Of a DNA stretch of 64,000 bases, positions 24,249-32,779 are shown piece by piece. The stretch comes from Micromonospora halophytica. GTDB taxonomy: Bacteria; Actinomycetota; Actinomycetes; Mycobacteriales; Micromonosporaceae. Where the stretch lies: positions 33,491 to 97,490 of the forward strand of contig NZ_FMDN01000022.1 in NCBI RefSeq assembly GCF_900090245.1, read 5' to 3'. Under the pieces are notes generated by a model. The model did no database searches and was not told the DNA's origin. It saw only the letters and a list, made by a program, of their open reading frames with translations. The translations under genes were made by a program, and so were the position numbers. Every line of letters starts with the position of its first letter. The stretch's first letter is position 1.

Positions 24249-24425
24249 GGAAGGCGATTCTTCCAGTCACCCGACACCGACGCGTGCGCCGGGTCCGGCC
24301 ACGTCATCTTGCCCACGCCTCCCGTACCTCGGGACGACCCGGCCGATCGACCACCGCGGCGGGCCCGCCGCCACGCCGTCGGGCACGATCAGGCATCGAT
24401 CTCCTATCTGAGTGGTGGGACAGCC

Positions 24426-24454
24426 TTCAAGGTCGTCGCGGCCCGCCCTACGCT
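24426..24454 (+). promoter_or_regulatory. Promoter giving a probable leaderless mRNA for the ABC substrate-binding protein
   Basis: A -35 TTCAAG (24426-24431) and -10 TACGCT (24449-24454) are 17 bases apart, and the ATG at 24462 lies seven bases after the -10, at the expected transcription start. No ribosome binding site precedes the ATG. Leaderless transcripts are common in actinomycetes. Confidence 0.55.
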
Positions 24455-24461
24455 GTCCGCC

Positions 24462-25337
24462 ATGGCCAGCACCCGCTTCCGTGTCCTCGCGCTCACCGCC
24501 GCCACCGCCGCCGCCGTCGCGGTGACCGGGTGCGCCCCACAGGACGACAAGAGGACCACCGCCTCCCCCACCAGCGCCGCCACCGCCTCCTGCACGAAGG
24601 AGAGCCTGCCCACCCGGACCCCGGGCAAGCTCACCATCGCCACCGACGAGCCCGCGTACGAGCCGTGGTTCAAGGGGAACAGGCCGGAGAGCGGCGAGGG
24701 CTTCGAGGCCGCCGTCGCGTACGCGGTGGCCGACGAACTCGGGTACGCCCGCGGGGACGTCACCTGGACCCGGGTGAAGTTCGACGCGGCCATCGCCCCC
24801 GGCCCGAAGAGCTTCGACTTCGACATCAACCAGTTCTCCGTCACCGAGGAGCGCAAGCGGGCGGTCGACTTCTCCGCGCCCTACTACCTGGTGCGGCAGA
24901 CCGTGATCGCACTCAAGTCCTCGAAGATCGCCGGGAGGAGGAGCCTGGCCGAACTGCGCGACGCCAAGCTCGGCGCCCAGGTCGGCACCACCAGCTACCA
25001 GGCGATCACCGACCTGATCAGGCCGACCGTGCAGCCGCAGGTCTACAACAGCAACGACGACGCCAAGAAGGCGCTGCAGAACGGCCAGCTCGACGGCCTG
25101 GTCGTGGACCTGCCGACCGCCTTCTACATCACCTCCGCCGAGATCACCGACGCCACCATCGTGGGCCAGGTGCCGCAGGTGGGCGCGCCCGAGACGTTCG
25201 GGTTGCTGCTCGACAAGGGATCCCCGCTCACCCCGTGCGTCAACGCGGCGATCAGCCAGCTCGGCGAGTCCGGCACGCTGAAGCAGCTGGAGCAGAAGTG
25301 GCTCGCCCAGGTGGCGGGAGCGGCCGAGCTGACGTGA
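24462..25337 (+). CDS. Polar amino acid ABC transporter, substrate-binding lipoprotein
   Basis: 291 residues. The signal peptide ends in the lipobox VTGC (Cys23), so the protein is lipid-anchored outside the membrane. The mature part is a family 3 solute-binding protein: LTIATDEPAYEPWF, GFEAAVAYAVADELGY, FSVTEERKRAVDFSAPYY and KLGAQVGTTSYQAI. Polar or charged amino acids are the usual ligands; the exact one cannot be told. First gene of a three-gene transporter operon; the stop overlaps the GTG of the permease. Confidence 0.93.
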   Translation: MASTRFRVLALTAATAAAVAVTGCAPQDDKRTTASPTSAATASCTKESLPTRTPGKLTIATDEPAYEPWFKGNRPESGEGFEAAVAYAVADELGYARGDVTWTRVKFDAAIAPGPKSFDFDINQFSVTEERKRAVDFSAPYYLVRQTVIALKSSKIAGRRSLAELRDAKLGAQVGTTSYQAITDLIRPTVQPQVYNSNDDAKKALQNGQLDGLVVDLPTAFYITSAEITDATIVGQVPQVGAPETFGLLLDKGSPLTPCVNAAISQLGESGTLKQLEQKWLAQVAGAAELT

Positions 25338-26179
25338 GCCTGCTCGCGTACACCCCCTCGGCGGCGCAGCGGCGGCGGGCCGCGTACCGGCGCCGGCAGA
25401 CGGTGCGCAGCGTGCTGGTCGCCGCCGCCTCCACGGCGACGCTCGGCACGCTGCTGGTGCTCGCCGTCACCGGCGCGCCCGGCTGGGACCGGGTACGCGA
25501 GTCGTTCCTGGACCCGGCGATCGCCCGTGACGCCCTGCCGGCGGTGCTGTCCGGGCTGTGGTTGAACATCCGCCTGCTGGTCTTGTGCGCGGCCGGCGCG
25601 CTGCTGCTCGGGCTGCTGGTCGCGCTCCTGCGCACGCTGCGCGGCCCGGTCTTCTTCCCGGTCCGGGCGCTCGCCGCCGGCTACACGTACACCTTCCGCG
25701 GGCTGCCGCTGATCATCGTGCTCTACGTGCTGACCCTCGGCGTGCCCGGGCTGCGGCTGCAGGGCATGCCGCCGGTGCTGGTGCTCGGCGGGCTCGCGCT
25801 CGTGCTCACCTACGGCGGCTACCTGGCGGAGGTGTTCCGGGCCGGCATCGAGTCGATCCACCCCAGCCAGCTCGCCGCGGCCCGGTCGCTGGGCCTGACG
25901 TACCGGCAGACCATGCGCCACGTCGTCCTGCCGCAGGCCGTCCGGCGGGTCGCCCCGCCGCTGCTCAACGACGTGGTGGCGTTGCAGAAGGACGTGGGGC
26001 TGGTCTCCCTCGCCGGGCCGATCGACGCCGTGCGCGCCGCGCAGATCGCCACCGCGCAGACCTTCAACTACACCCCCTACATCCTGGCCGGGGTGCTGTT
26101 CGTGCTGCTCGCGATCCCGCTGATCGCCGTCACCGACTGGGTGACGCTGCGCGCCGCCCGACGCCAGTCCGGAGGCTGA
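25334..26179 (+). CDS. Polar amino acid ABC transporter permease (HisM/GlnP type)
   Basis: 281 residues with a GTG at 25334 overlapping the binding-protein stop (GTGA). Five or six membrane helices; the coupling-loop EAA motif reads EVFRAGIESIHPSQLAAARSLG. TFRGLPLIIVLYVL is the family's N-terminal HEQ-box region. The N-terminal 35 residues are basic and cytosolic. Inner-membrane pore, probably a homodimer since no second permease is present. Confidence 0.94.
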   Translation: MSLLAYTPSAAQRRRAAYRRRQTVRSVLVAAASTATLGTLLVLAVTGAPGWDRVRESFLDPAIARDALPAVLSGLWLNIRLLVLCAAGALLLGLLVALLRTLRGPVFFPVRALAAGYTYTFRGLPLIIVLYVLTLGVPGLRLQGMPPVLVLGGLALVLTYGGYLAEVFRAGIESIHPSQLAAARSLGLTYRQTMRHVVLPQAVRRVAPPLLNDVVALQKDVGLVSLAGPIDAVRAAQIATAQTFNYTPYILAGVLFVLLAIPLIAVTDWVTLRAARRQSGG

Positions 26180-26180
26180 G

Positions 26181-26924
26181 GTGGCGGTGCTGACCTGTCG
26201 AGGGCTACGCAAGGAGTTCGGCGGCCACGTCGTGCTCGACGGTCTCGACCTGACCGTCGCCGAGCACCAGGTGGTGGCGTTGATCGGGGCGTCCGGGTCG
26301 GGCAAGTCGACCCTGCTGCGCTGCGTCAACCTGCTGGAGGAACTGGACGACGGAACCATCGAGCTGGACGGCGAGGAGATCTCCGACCCCCGGGTCGATC
26401 CGGACCGGGTACGCCGCCGGATCGGGATGGTCTTCCAGTCGTACAATCTCTTCCCGCACCTGACCGTGCTGCAGAACGTCACCCTGGCCCCGCGCCGGGT
26501 GCACCGGCGGGCCCGGGCCGACGCCGAGGCCCAGGCGCGGGACCTGCTCGACCGGGTCGGGTTGGGCGCGAAGGCGGACGCCTACCCGGACCGGCTCTCC
26601 GGCGGGCAGCAGCAGCGGGTGGCGATCGTCCGGGCGCTGGCCAACCAGCCCCGGCTGATGCTGCTGGACGAGGTCACCTCCGCGCTCGACCCGGAGCTGG
26701 TCGGGGAGGTGCTGGCCATGATCCGCGACCTCAAGGCCGACGGGATGACGATGGTGCTGGCCACCCACGAGATGGGCTTCGCCCGGGAGGTCGCCGACCA
26801 GGTCTGCTTCCTCGACTCCGGCCGGGTGGTCGAGGCCGGGCCGCCGGGGCAGGTGCTGGGCGAGCCGACGCAGCCGCGCACCCGGCAGTTCCTCAGGCGG
26901 ATCATCGAGGCCGGCCGGCTGTGA
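26181..26924 (+). CDS. Polar amino acid ABC transporter ATP-binding protein
   Basis: 247 residues with every ABC motif: Walker A GASGSGKSTLLRC, Q-loop VFQSYNLFPHLTVLQNV, signature LSGGQQQRVAIVRAL, Walker B LMLLDEVTSALDPEL and H-loop LATHEMGFAREVAD. The GTG at 26181 is one base after the permease stop with GGAGG about six bases upstream. Powers the uptake system. Confidence 0.96.
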   Translation: MAVLTCRGLRKEFGGHVVLDGLDLTVAEHQVVALIGASGSGKSTLLRCVNLLEELDDGTIELDGEEISDPRVDPDRVRRRIGMVFQSYNLFPHLTVLQNVTLAPRRVHRRARADAEAQARDLLDRVGLGAKADAYPDRLSGGQQQRVAIVRALANQPRLMLLDEVTSALDPELVGEVLAMIRDLKADGMTMVLATHEMGFAREVADQVCFLDSGRVVEAGPPGQVLGEPTQPRTRQFLRRIIEAGRL

Positions 26925-26960
26925 CCCACGGCCCGGGGCCGTCGCCCCCGGGGTCCGGTC

Positions 26961-27116
26961 CGCGCCGAGCGAGTGGCCGACCACGGTGACCCGGTCCAGC
27001 CCGAGGGCGTCGAGCAGGGCCTGCACGTCGTCGCGCATCAGCTCCAGGCCGTACCGGCCGGGGCGCTCGGTCGCGCCGAAGCCGCGCAGGTCGGGGGCGT
27101 ACCCGCGGGTCGAGTC
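26961..27116 (-). pseudogene. Alpha/beta-hydrolase fragment
   Basis: Reading on the minus strand gives STRGYAPDLRGFGATERPG, then DDVQALLDALGLDRVTVVGHSLGA. This is the oxyanion-side region plus nucleophile elbow (GHSLG) of an alpha/beta hydrolase. The first strands and everything after the elbow, including the acid and His, are missing. A decayed remnant between the transporter and the riboflavin operon, next to the 75-bp palindrome. Confidence 0.7.
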
Positions 27117-27171
27117 GCCGAGCAACCACGGGCCGACGCCTCTTGGCCGCCCCGACTGCCACCGGCCCGGA

Positions 27172-27246
27172 GATCCACTCCATGGCGCCGAGATGGCGGT
27201 GTCACAGTGCGCCGGACACCGCCATCTCGGCGGAACGGAGTCGATC
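27172..27246. repeat. 75-bp palindromic element, copy B
   Basis: It starts GATCCACTCC and ends GGAGTCGATC. CGAGATGGCGG pairs with CCGCCATCTCG. Same length and layout as copy A at 22974-23048, with paired base differences in the stem. Confidence 0.75.
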
Positions 27247-27301
27247 ACACCCGAGTCGCCCCGGCCGGGCCGTGGGGTCGGGCGGGAAGGTGGGGCGAGG
27301 G

Positions 27302-27799
27302 TCAGCCGCCGAAGCCGACCCGGTGGCCGTTGGCCGCCAGGCTCCGGACGACCAGGGCGGCGTCGAGGGCCGCGACGGTGGCCGCCCAGCCCTTGTCCTC
27401 CGCCGAGCCGGGCAACCCGGCCCGGTCCCGGGCCTGCTCGATGGTGTCGACGGTGAGCACCCCGTGCGCCACCGGCTTCCCCTCGTCCAGGGCCACCCGG
27501 GTGAGCCCGTCGGTCACCGACCGGCAGACGTAGTCGAAGTGGGCGGTCGCGCCGCGTACCACCACGCCGAGGGCGACCACCACGTCACAGCGGCGGGCCA
27601 GGGCCTGCGCCACCACCGGCAGCTCCACCGAGCCGGCGACCCGGGCGACCACGGCGCGCGCGCCGCACGCCTCGGCCGCCGCGACCGCCCGGTCGAGCAT
27701 GTGGTCGGTCAGGTCGCCGTGCCAGCGCGCCGCGACCACGCCCACCGTCATCCCGGCGGCGTCCACCGTGGTCACTCCGGGCTCGCCGAATCCCGCCAT
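27302..27799 (-). CDS. ribH: 6,7-dimethyl-8-ribityllumazine synthase
   Basis: 165 residues; condenses 5-amino-6-ribitylaminouracil with dihydroxybutanone phosphate, the penultimate riboflavin step. VGVVAARWHGDLTDHML, VAGSVELPVVAQAL (phosphate and substrate loop), ALGVVVRGATAHFDYV and KPVAHGVLTVDTIEQA are the family blocks. It forms an icosahedral or pentameric shell in known members. Two bases after ribBA; last gene of the FMN-controlled operon. Confidence 0.97.
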   Translation of the reverse strand: MAGFGEPGVTTVDAAGMTVGVVAARWHGDLTDHMLDRAVAAAEACGARAVVARVAGSVELPVVAQALARRCDVVVALGVVVRGATAHFDYVCRSVTDGLTRVALDEGKPVAHGVLTVDTIEQARDRAGLPGSAEDKGWAATVAALDAALVVRSLAANGHRVGFGG

Positions 27800-27801
27800 G
27801 T

Positions 27802-29070
27802 CTACGCTCCGATCTCGTCTCCGGGGACCGGGCGGCCCATCGGGGCCTCGGTCACCTCGTCCAACTCGTCCAGCAGGTGGCCCATCCGGTCCCGCTTGGT
27901 CCGCAGGTAGCGCACGTTCTCCGGGTGCGGCCGGATCGGCAGTCCCTCGCGACCGGTGACAGTGAGGCCGTACCCCTCCAGCCCGGCCCGCTTGGCCGGG
28001 TTGTTGGTGAGCAGCCGCATCGACCGTACGCCCAGGTCGTAGAGGATCTGCGCGCCGGTGCCGTAGTCCCGGGCGTCGGCCGGCAGGCCCAGGTCAAGGT
28101 TGGCGTCCACGGTGTCGCGGCCCTGGTCCTGGAGCTGGTACGCCTGCAGCTTGTGCAGCAGGCCGATCCCCCGCCCCTCGTGCCCGCGCACGTAGAGCAC
28201 CACACCGCGCCCCTCCCGGGCGACCCGGGCCAGCCCGGCCTGCAACTGCGGTCCGCAGTCGCAGCGCAGCGAGCCGAACACGTCCCCGGTCAGGCACTCC
28301 GAGTGCACCCGGACCAGCACGTCCTGCCCGTCGCCGAGGTCGCCGTAGACCATCGCGACATGCTCGGCCGAGTCGTGCTCGGCCCGGTAACCCAGCGCCC
28401 GGAACACCCCGTACGGGGTGGGCATCCGCGCGTCGGCGACCTGCTCGACCTGCTTCTCGTGCCGCCGCCGGTACGCCACCAGGTCGGCGATGGTGACCAG
28501 GGTCAGCGAGTGCTCGGCGCAGAACTTCTCCAGGTCCGGCATCCGCATCATGGTGCCGTCGTCGTTGACCATCTCGCAGAGCACGCCGGCCGGACGCAGC
28601 CCGGCGAGCCGGGTCAGGTCGACGGCCGCCTCGGTGTGCCCGGCACGACGCAGCACACCACCCTCGCGGGCCCGCAGCGGCACCACGTGCCCGGGGCGGG
28701 ACAGGTCGGTCGGGTCGGTGGCCGGGTCGGCGAGCAGCCGGATGGTGTGCGCCCGGTCGGCGGCGGAGATGCCGGTGCTGACCCCCTCCCGGGCGTCGAC
28801 GGTCACCGTGTACGCGGTGCCGCGCCGGTCCTGGTTGGTGTGGTGCATCGGCGGCAGGTCCAGCCGGTCGCACTCCGACTCGGTCAGCGGCACGCAGATG
28901 TAGCCCGAGGTCCAGCGGACCATGAACGCGACCAGCTCCGGCGTCGCCAGTTCGGCGGCGAAGATCAGGTCGCCCTCGTTCTCCCGGTTCTCGTCGTCGA
29001 CCACGACGACGGGCCGGCCGGCGGCGATGTCCGCCACCGCCTGCTCGATACTGGCGAAGAGCGTGGTCAT
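27802..29070 (-). CDS. ribBA: Bifunctional DHBP synthase / GTP cyclohydrolase II
   Basis: 422 residues. The N-terminal half (1-205) is 3,4-dihydroxy-2-butanone 4-phosphate synthase: VVVVDDENRENEGDLIFAA and the catalytic region HTEAAVDLTRLAG. The C-terminal half is GTP cyclohydrolase II, with the zinc motif CLTGDVFGSLRCDCG and RGHEGRGIGLLHKLQAYQLQ. It makes both riboflavin precursors. The ATG at 29070 overlaps the RibM-type transporter stop (ATGA). Confidence 0.97.
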   Translation of the reverse strand: MTTLFASIEQAVADIAAGRPVVVVDDENRENEGDLIFAAELATPELVAFMVRWTSGYICVPLTESECDRLDLPPMHHTNQDRRGTAYTVTVDAREGVSTGISAADRAHTIRLLADPATDPTDLSRPGHVVPLRAREGGVLRRAGHTEAAVDLTRLAGLRPAGVLCEMVNDDGTMMRMPDLEKFCAEHSLTLVTIADLVAYRRRHEKQVEQVADARMPTPYGVFRALGYRAEHDSAEHVAMVYGDLGDGQDVLVRVHSECLTGDVFGSLRCDCGPQLQAGLARVAREGRGVVLYVRGHEGRGIGLLHKLQAYQLQDQGRDTVDANLDLGLPADARDYGTGAQILYDLGVRSMRLLTNNPAKRAGLEGYGLTVTGREGLPIRPHPENVRYLRTKRDRMGHLLDELDEVTEAPMGRPVPGDEIGA

Positions 29071-29759
29071 GCGACGGCCTCCGAGTACGTGGACGGGATC
29101 GGTCGCGCCGCCCGGGCGACGCGTGAGGTGCGCCACCAGGCGACGAGGCCCCAGACGCAGAAGGCGCCGTAGACCAGGTACATGGCGGCGGACGGGTAGA
29201 ACCCGCCGCGCAGCAGCAGCGGCACGCCGACCGCGTCGACGGCGATCCAGATCAGCCAGAAGTCCACCCAGCCGCGCGCCATGCCGTACGTGGCGAGCAG
29301 GCTGCCGGTGAGGATCCAGGCGTCCGGCAGCGGGCCCCAGGAACCCAGCGCGGCGAGCACCGGGTACGCGACGGCGGTGCCGAGCACCGCGGCGGCCAGC
29401 AGGCCGAGGCGTTCCGAGCCGGTGGCCCAGCGCGGCGTGACGGCGGGCTCGTCACCTGCCCCGACACGCCGGTTGCGCGACCAGCGCCACCAGCCGTAGA
29501 GGCTGACCGCGAAGAAGAAGATCTGCCGGCCGGCCTGGCCGTACAGGTCGTGCTCCTGCGGGGTGGCGAAGACACCACCGAGGAAGACGGTGAACAGCAG
29601 CGCGTTGCCGACGATGCCGACCGGCCACGCCCAGACCAGCCGGCGCAGCCCGAGCAGGGCCGAGGCGAGACCGAAGACGTTGCCGACGATCTCCCGGACC
29701 AGCACCGGCGAGCCGGCGATCTGGACCTGGGCGTCGAGCAGCCAACCGAGCGCACCCAT
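29067..29759 (-). CDS. ribM: PnuC-family transporter, RibM-type riboflavin uptake protein
   Basis: 230 residues, six to seven membrane helices. VREIVGNVFGLASALLGLRR, WPVGIVGNALLFTVFL, QIFFFAVSLYGWWRW and WILTGSLLATYGMARGWVDFW are PnuC-family segments. In Corynebacterium and Streptomyces the PnuC homologue inside an FMN-riboswitch operon (RibM) imports riboflavin by facilitated diffusion. Its place between ribE and ribBA, overlapping each by one and four bases, supports that here rather than nicotinamide riboside uptake. Confidence 0.88.
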   Translation of the reverse strand: MGALGWLLDAQVQIAGSPVLVREIVGNVFGLASALLGLRRLVWAWPVGIVGNALLFTVFLGGVFATPQEHDLYGQAGRQIFFFAVSLYGWWRWSRNRRVGAGDEPAVTPRWATGSERLGLLAAAVLGTAVAYPVLAALGSWGPLPDAWILTGSLLATYGMARGWVDFWLIWIAVDAVGVPLLLRGGFYPSAAMYLVYGAFCVWGLVAWWRTSRVARAARPIPSTYSEAVA

Positions 29760-30370
29760 CAGACCGCACCGCCCGGCACACGGTCGCCGAGCAGCCGCTC
29801 GACGTACTTGGCGAGCACGTCCACCTCCAGGTTGACCGGGTCGCCGACGCGCCGGGAGCCGAGGGTGGTCAGCTTCAGGGTGGTCGGGATGAGCCCGACG
29901 GCGAACCAGTCGTCGCCGACCTCGGCGACGGTGAGCGACACCCCGTCGACGGTGATCGAGCCCTTCTCCACCACGTACCGGGCCAGGCCGGCGGGGAGCC
30001 GGAAGCGCAGGGTCTCCCACTGCTCGGCCGGCTCCCGGGAGAGCACCTCGCCGACGCCGTCGACGTGGCCCTGCACGATGTGCCCGCCGAGCCGGCTGTT
30101 CAGCGCGGCGGCCCGCTCCAGGTTGACCGGGTCGCCGGGGCGCAGGCCCCCGAGCGCGGAGCGGCGCAGGGTCTCCCCCATCACGTCGGCGGTGAACACC
30201 CCGCCGTCGACGTCGACGACGGTGAGACAGACGCCGTTGACCGCGATGGAGTCGCCGTGCCGGGCGTCCGAGGTGACCAGCGGGCCCCGGATGGCGACCA
30301 GGGCGCAGTCACCTCCGGTGTCGGCGGTCCGGACGACCTCGCCCAACTCCTCGACGATGCCGGTGAACAT
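29759..30370 (-). CDS. ribE: Riboflavin synthase alpha chain
   Basis: 203 residues. The two lumazine-synthase-type barrels are internal duplicates: MFTGIVEELGEVV with VNGVCLTVVDVDG, and GHIVQGHVDGVGEV with VDGVSLTVAEVGDDWF. It dismutates two ribityllumazines into riboflavin. One base after ribD, overlapping ribM by TGATG. Confidence 0.97.
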   Translation of the reverse strand: MFTGIVEELGEVVRTADTGGDCALVAIRGPLVTSDARHGDSIAVNGVCLTVVDVDGGVFTADVMGETLRRSALGGLRPGDPVNLERAAALNSRLGGHIVQGHVDGVGEVLSREPAEQWETLRFRLPAGLARYVVEKGSITVDGVSLTVAEVGDDWFAVGLIPTTLKLTTLGSRRVGDPVNLEVDVLAKYVERLLGDRVPGGAV

Positions 30371-30371
30371 G

Positions 30372-31433
30372 TCAGGCCTCCCTCTTCCGGGGCAGCGCGG
30401 TGATCCGCAGGTCGGGGCCGACCTGCGCAACGTCGGTGATCTCCAGATCGATGGCGTCGGCGATGGTCGTCACGCCGGCGTCGAGCAGCGCGGTCGGGCC
30501 GGCGCCGAGCAGCTTCGGCGCGACGTACCCGACGATCCGGTCAACCAGGCCGGCGGCGAGGAACGCGCCGGCCAGGCGCGGGCCGCCCTCCAGCAGCGCG
30601 GCCCGCACGCCACGGTGGTGCAGCTCGGCCAGCAACGCCGGCAGATCGACCCGGCCGTCCGGGTCGGCGCCGACCTCGGCGGCGGTGGCGATCCAGGTCC
30701 GTGCGGCGCCGTCGCGCACCCGGGCGTCGGCAGGGGTACGCCCCGCGCTGTCCACCACCACCCGCAGCGGCTGCCGGATGGCCAGCGTGCCGTCGCGCAG
30801 GTTGCGGGCGGTCAGCCGGGGATCGTCGGCGAGCACGGTGCCCACTCCGGCGATCACCGCGTCGACCGTGCCGCGCAGCGCGTGCACGTCGATCCGGGCC
30901 GCCTCGGAGGTGATCCACATGCTGGTGCCGTCGGCGGCGGCGGACCGGCCGTCGAGGGTGGCCGCGTACTTCCAGATCACGTACGGCCAGCCCCGCCGCA
31001 TCGAGGTGAGCCAGGCGACGTTGCCGGCCTCGGCCTCGGCGGCGCGTACCCCGAGCTGTACCTGGACGCCCGCGGCGCGCAACGTGGCGGCGCCGCCGGA
31101 GGCGACCGGATTGGGGTCGGGGACCGCGATGACCACGCGGGCGACGCCGGCCTGGATCAGCGCGAGGCTGCAGGGGCCGGTGCGGCCCGTGTGGTCACAG
31201 GGTTCCAGGGTGACCACGGCGGTGCCGCCGCGGGCGCGCTCCCCGGCCTGGGCGAGCGCGACGATCTCGGCGTGCGGTCCGCCCGCGTACGCGTGGAATC
31301 CCTCCCCGACGACCGTGCCGTCCGCATCGAGCAGGACGCAGCCGACGACCGGGTTGGGGCTGGTGGTGCCGAGGCCACGGGCGGCGAGCGCGACGGCACG
31401 ACGCATCGCTTCGTCGACGGAGACGCCGGCCAT
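30372..31433 (-). CDS. ribD: Bifunctional diaminohydroxyphosphoribosylaminopyrimidine deaminase / reductase
   Basis: 353 residues. N-terminal deaminase with the zinc site HAEI (GGPHAEIVALAQAG) and PCDHTGRTGPC; C-terminal reductase of the RibD_C family (WPYVIWKYAATLDGRSAA, LLEGGPRLAGAFLAAGLVD). It does the second and third pyrimidine-branch steps. First gene of the operon, 150 bases after the FMN riboswitch. Confidence 0.97.
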   Translation of the reverse strand: MAGVSVDEAMRRAVALAARGLGTTSPNPVVGCVLLDADGTVVGEGFHAYAGGPHAEIVALAQAGERARGGTAVVTLEPCDHTGRTGPCSLALIQAGVARVVIAVPDPNPVASGGAATLRAAGVQVQLGVRAAEAEAGNVAWLTSMRRGWPYVIWKYAATLDGRSAAADGTSMWITSEAARIDVHALRGTVDAVIAGVGTVLADDPRLTARNLRDGTLAIRQPLRVVVDSAGRTPADARVRDGAARTWIATAAEVGADPDGRVDLPALLAELHHRGVRAALLEGGPRLAGAFLAAGLVDRIVGYVAPKLLGAGPTALLDAGVTTIADAIDLEITDVAQVGPDLRITALPRKREA

Positions 31434-31582
31434 GGCCCATCCCTCTCACTCGCCGGTCCGCGCGCTGGGCGGTCGACGGGAGGTGCCGCGGGCAGGCGGC
31501 GGCGGATCCGGGAACGGCACGGCCGCCCCCGGGGAGCCCACGCGGTGGCTGGATGACAGCCCACGCAGGCCCGCCCCGTCCC

Positions 31583-31750
31583 GCGCGCTGTCTCCCATCC
31601 GGACTGTCTGGCAGCGGAACGATCCCGCCGCCAACCGTCGGCCCCGGACTCTCACCAGGTCCACCGGGCGGCCTGAGCCGTCCGGGTCGCGGGCTTACCA
31701 CGGTCGGACCGTGGATCACCGCCGGTTCGGAATTTCACCGAGCCCCGCCA
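31583..31750 (-). ncRNA. FMN riboswitch (RFN element)
   Basis: On the minus strand the conserved RFN blocks appear in order: CGGTGAAATTCCGAACCGG, GGTGA, AAGCCCGCGA, the variable stem, GTGAGAGTCCGGGGCCGACGG, and finally CAGTCCGGATGGGAGA. Binding of FMN should switch off the rib operon downstream. The 150 bases to ribD form the expression platform; whether control is by termination or by hiding the ribosome binding site is not clear. Confidence 0.95.
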
Positions 31751-31818
31751 GCGCGTGGTGGGTACGTGGAAAGTGTTACACGTCGGGCCGGGGGGCACGC
31801 TACTCCCAGCGTGCTACT

Positions 31819-32778
31819 TCACACACCGTCCGCGCGCCGGCGGTCCACCGCCACGTACGACCCCGGCTGGCTCTTGGCGACCGTCTTCATCTCGGAGGCC
31901 ACCGCGATCGCGGCGAGCGGATCGGTGAAACGCTTGCGGGAGTCCGACAGCGAGACGCCGATGGAGAGGGTGACCAGGTGCGCCCTGCGGACGTTTCCCC
32001 GGCGGTCCTTGAGCTCCACGTAGCCGCGCTCGGCGTCGGCGGGGTCGTAGAGCTTGTCGGCGGCCCGCTCGAAGTCCACCACCGCTCGGGAGGTGAGCGG
32101 CCGGACCTGCTCCGGGGTGCAGACTATGACGAAGTCGTCCCCACCGACATGGCCGAGGAAGGCCGGCGGCAGCCCGATCGACACCACCGCCCGGTGCAGG
32201 CTGCGGGCGAGCGCGGAGATGAACTCGTCGCCACGGACGAAGCCGTACCGGTCGTTGACGCTCTTGAACCGGTCGATGTCGACGTAGCCGACCGCGTAGT
32301 CGACGCCGCTGCGCACCCGGTCGCTGATCTCCCGGCGGATCCGGCTGTTGCCGGGCAGCCCGGTCAGCGGGGAGACCTCCCGGAACTCCTTGTTGCGGCG
32401 CAGCGTCGAATTGACCCGGGCCACCAGCTCCAGCGTGTCGAAGGGCTTGACCAGGTAGTCGTCCGCGCCGACGCTGAGGCCGTTCACCTTGTCCTGGGTC
32501 ATCCCCTTGGCGGTCAGCATGATCACCGGGAGGGCGGAGGTCATCGGGTCGGCGCGCAGCCGGCGGGTCAGCTCCAGGCCGTCGATGCGCGGCATCATCA
32601 GATCGACCACGGCCAGGTCGGGGCGTTGCCGCTCGATGACCTCCAGCGCCTCCTGCCCGTCCGAGGCGTGCAGCACCTCGAAGCCGTGCAGCCGCAGGTT
32701 GAACTCGACGAAGCGGGCGATGTCCTCGTCGTCGTCGACGACCAGGATGATGTCGGGTCGGTCGCCGGCCGGCTCCAC
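31819..32778 (-). CDS. Response regulator with GGDEF-type domain (GGDDF variant)
   Basis: 319 residues from a GTG at 32778. The receiver domain (8-125) has the acidic pocket DDDED, phospho-acceptor Asp in VVDLMMPRIDG, switch Thr in IMLTAKG and Lys in YLVKPFD. The output (140-310) is a diguanylate cyclase-type fold with VGYVDIDRFKSVNDRYGFVRGDEF, LTLSIGVSL, and active-site loop HVGGDDFVIV, i.e. GGDDF for GG(D/E)EF. Activity with Asp at that place is uncertain. It starts one base past the rpe stop and lies far from bldD, whose product binds c-di-GMP. No histidine kinase is visible. Confidence 0.9.
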   Translation of the reverse strand: MEPAGDRPDIILVVDDDEDIARFVEFNLRLHGFEVLHASDGQEALEVIERQRPDLAVVDLMMPRIDGLELTRRLRADPMTSALPVIMLTAKGMTQDKVNGLSVGADDYLVKPFDTLELVARVNSTLRRNKEFREVSPLTGLPGNSRIRREISDRVRSGVDYAVGYVDIDRFKSVNDRYGFVRGDEFISALARSLHRAVVSIGLPPAFLGHVGGDDFVIVCTPEQVRPLTSRAVVDFERAADKLYDPADAERGYVELKDRRGNVRRAHLVTLSIGVSLSDSRKRFTDPLAAIAVASEMKTVAKSQPGSYVAVDRRRADGV

Positions 32779-32779
32779 G

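Noticed and set aside
29067..29759. Nicotinamide riboside transporter (PnuC) assignment
   Set aside because: Family fits, but position inside the FMN-riboswitch operon with overlapping neighbours favours RibM-type riboflavin uptake.
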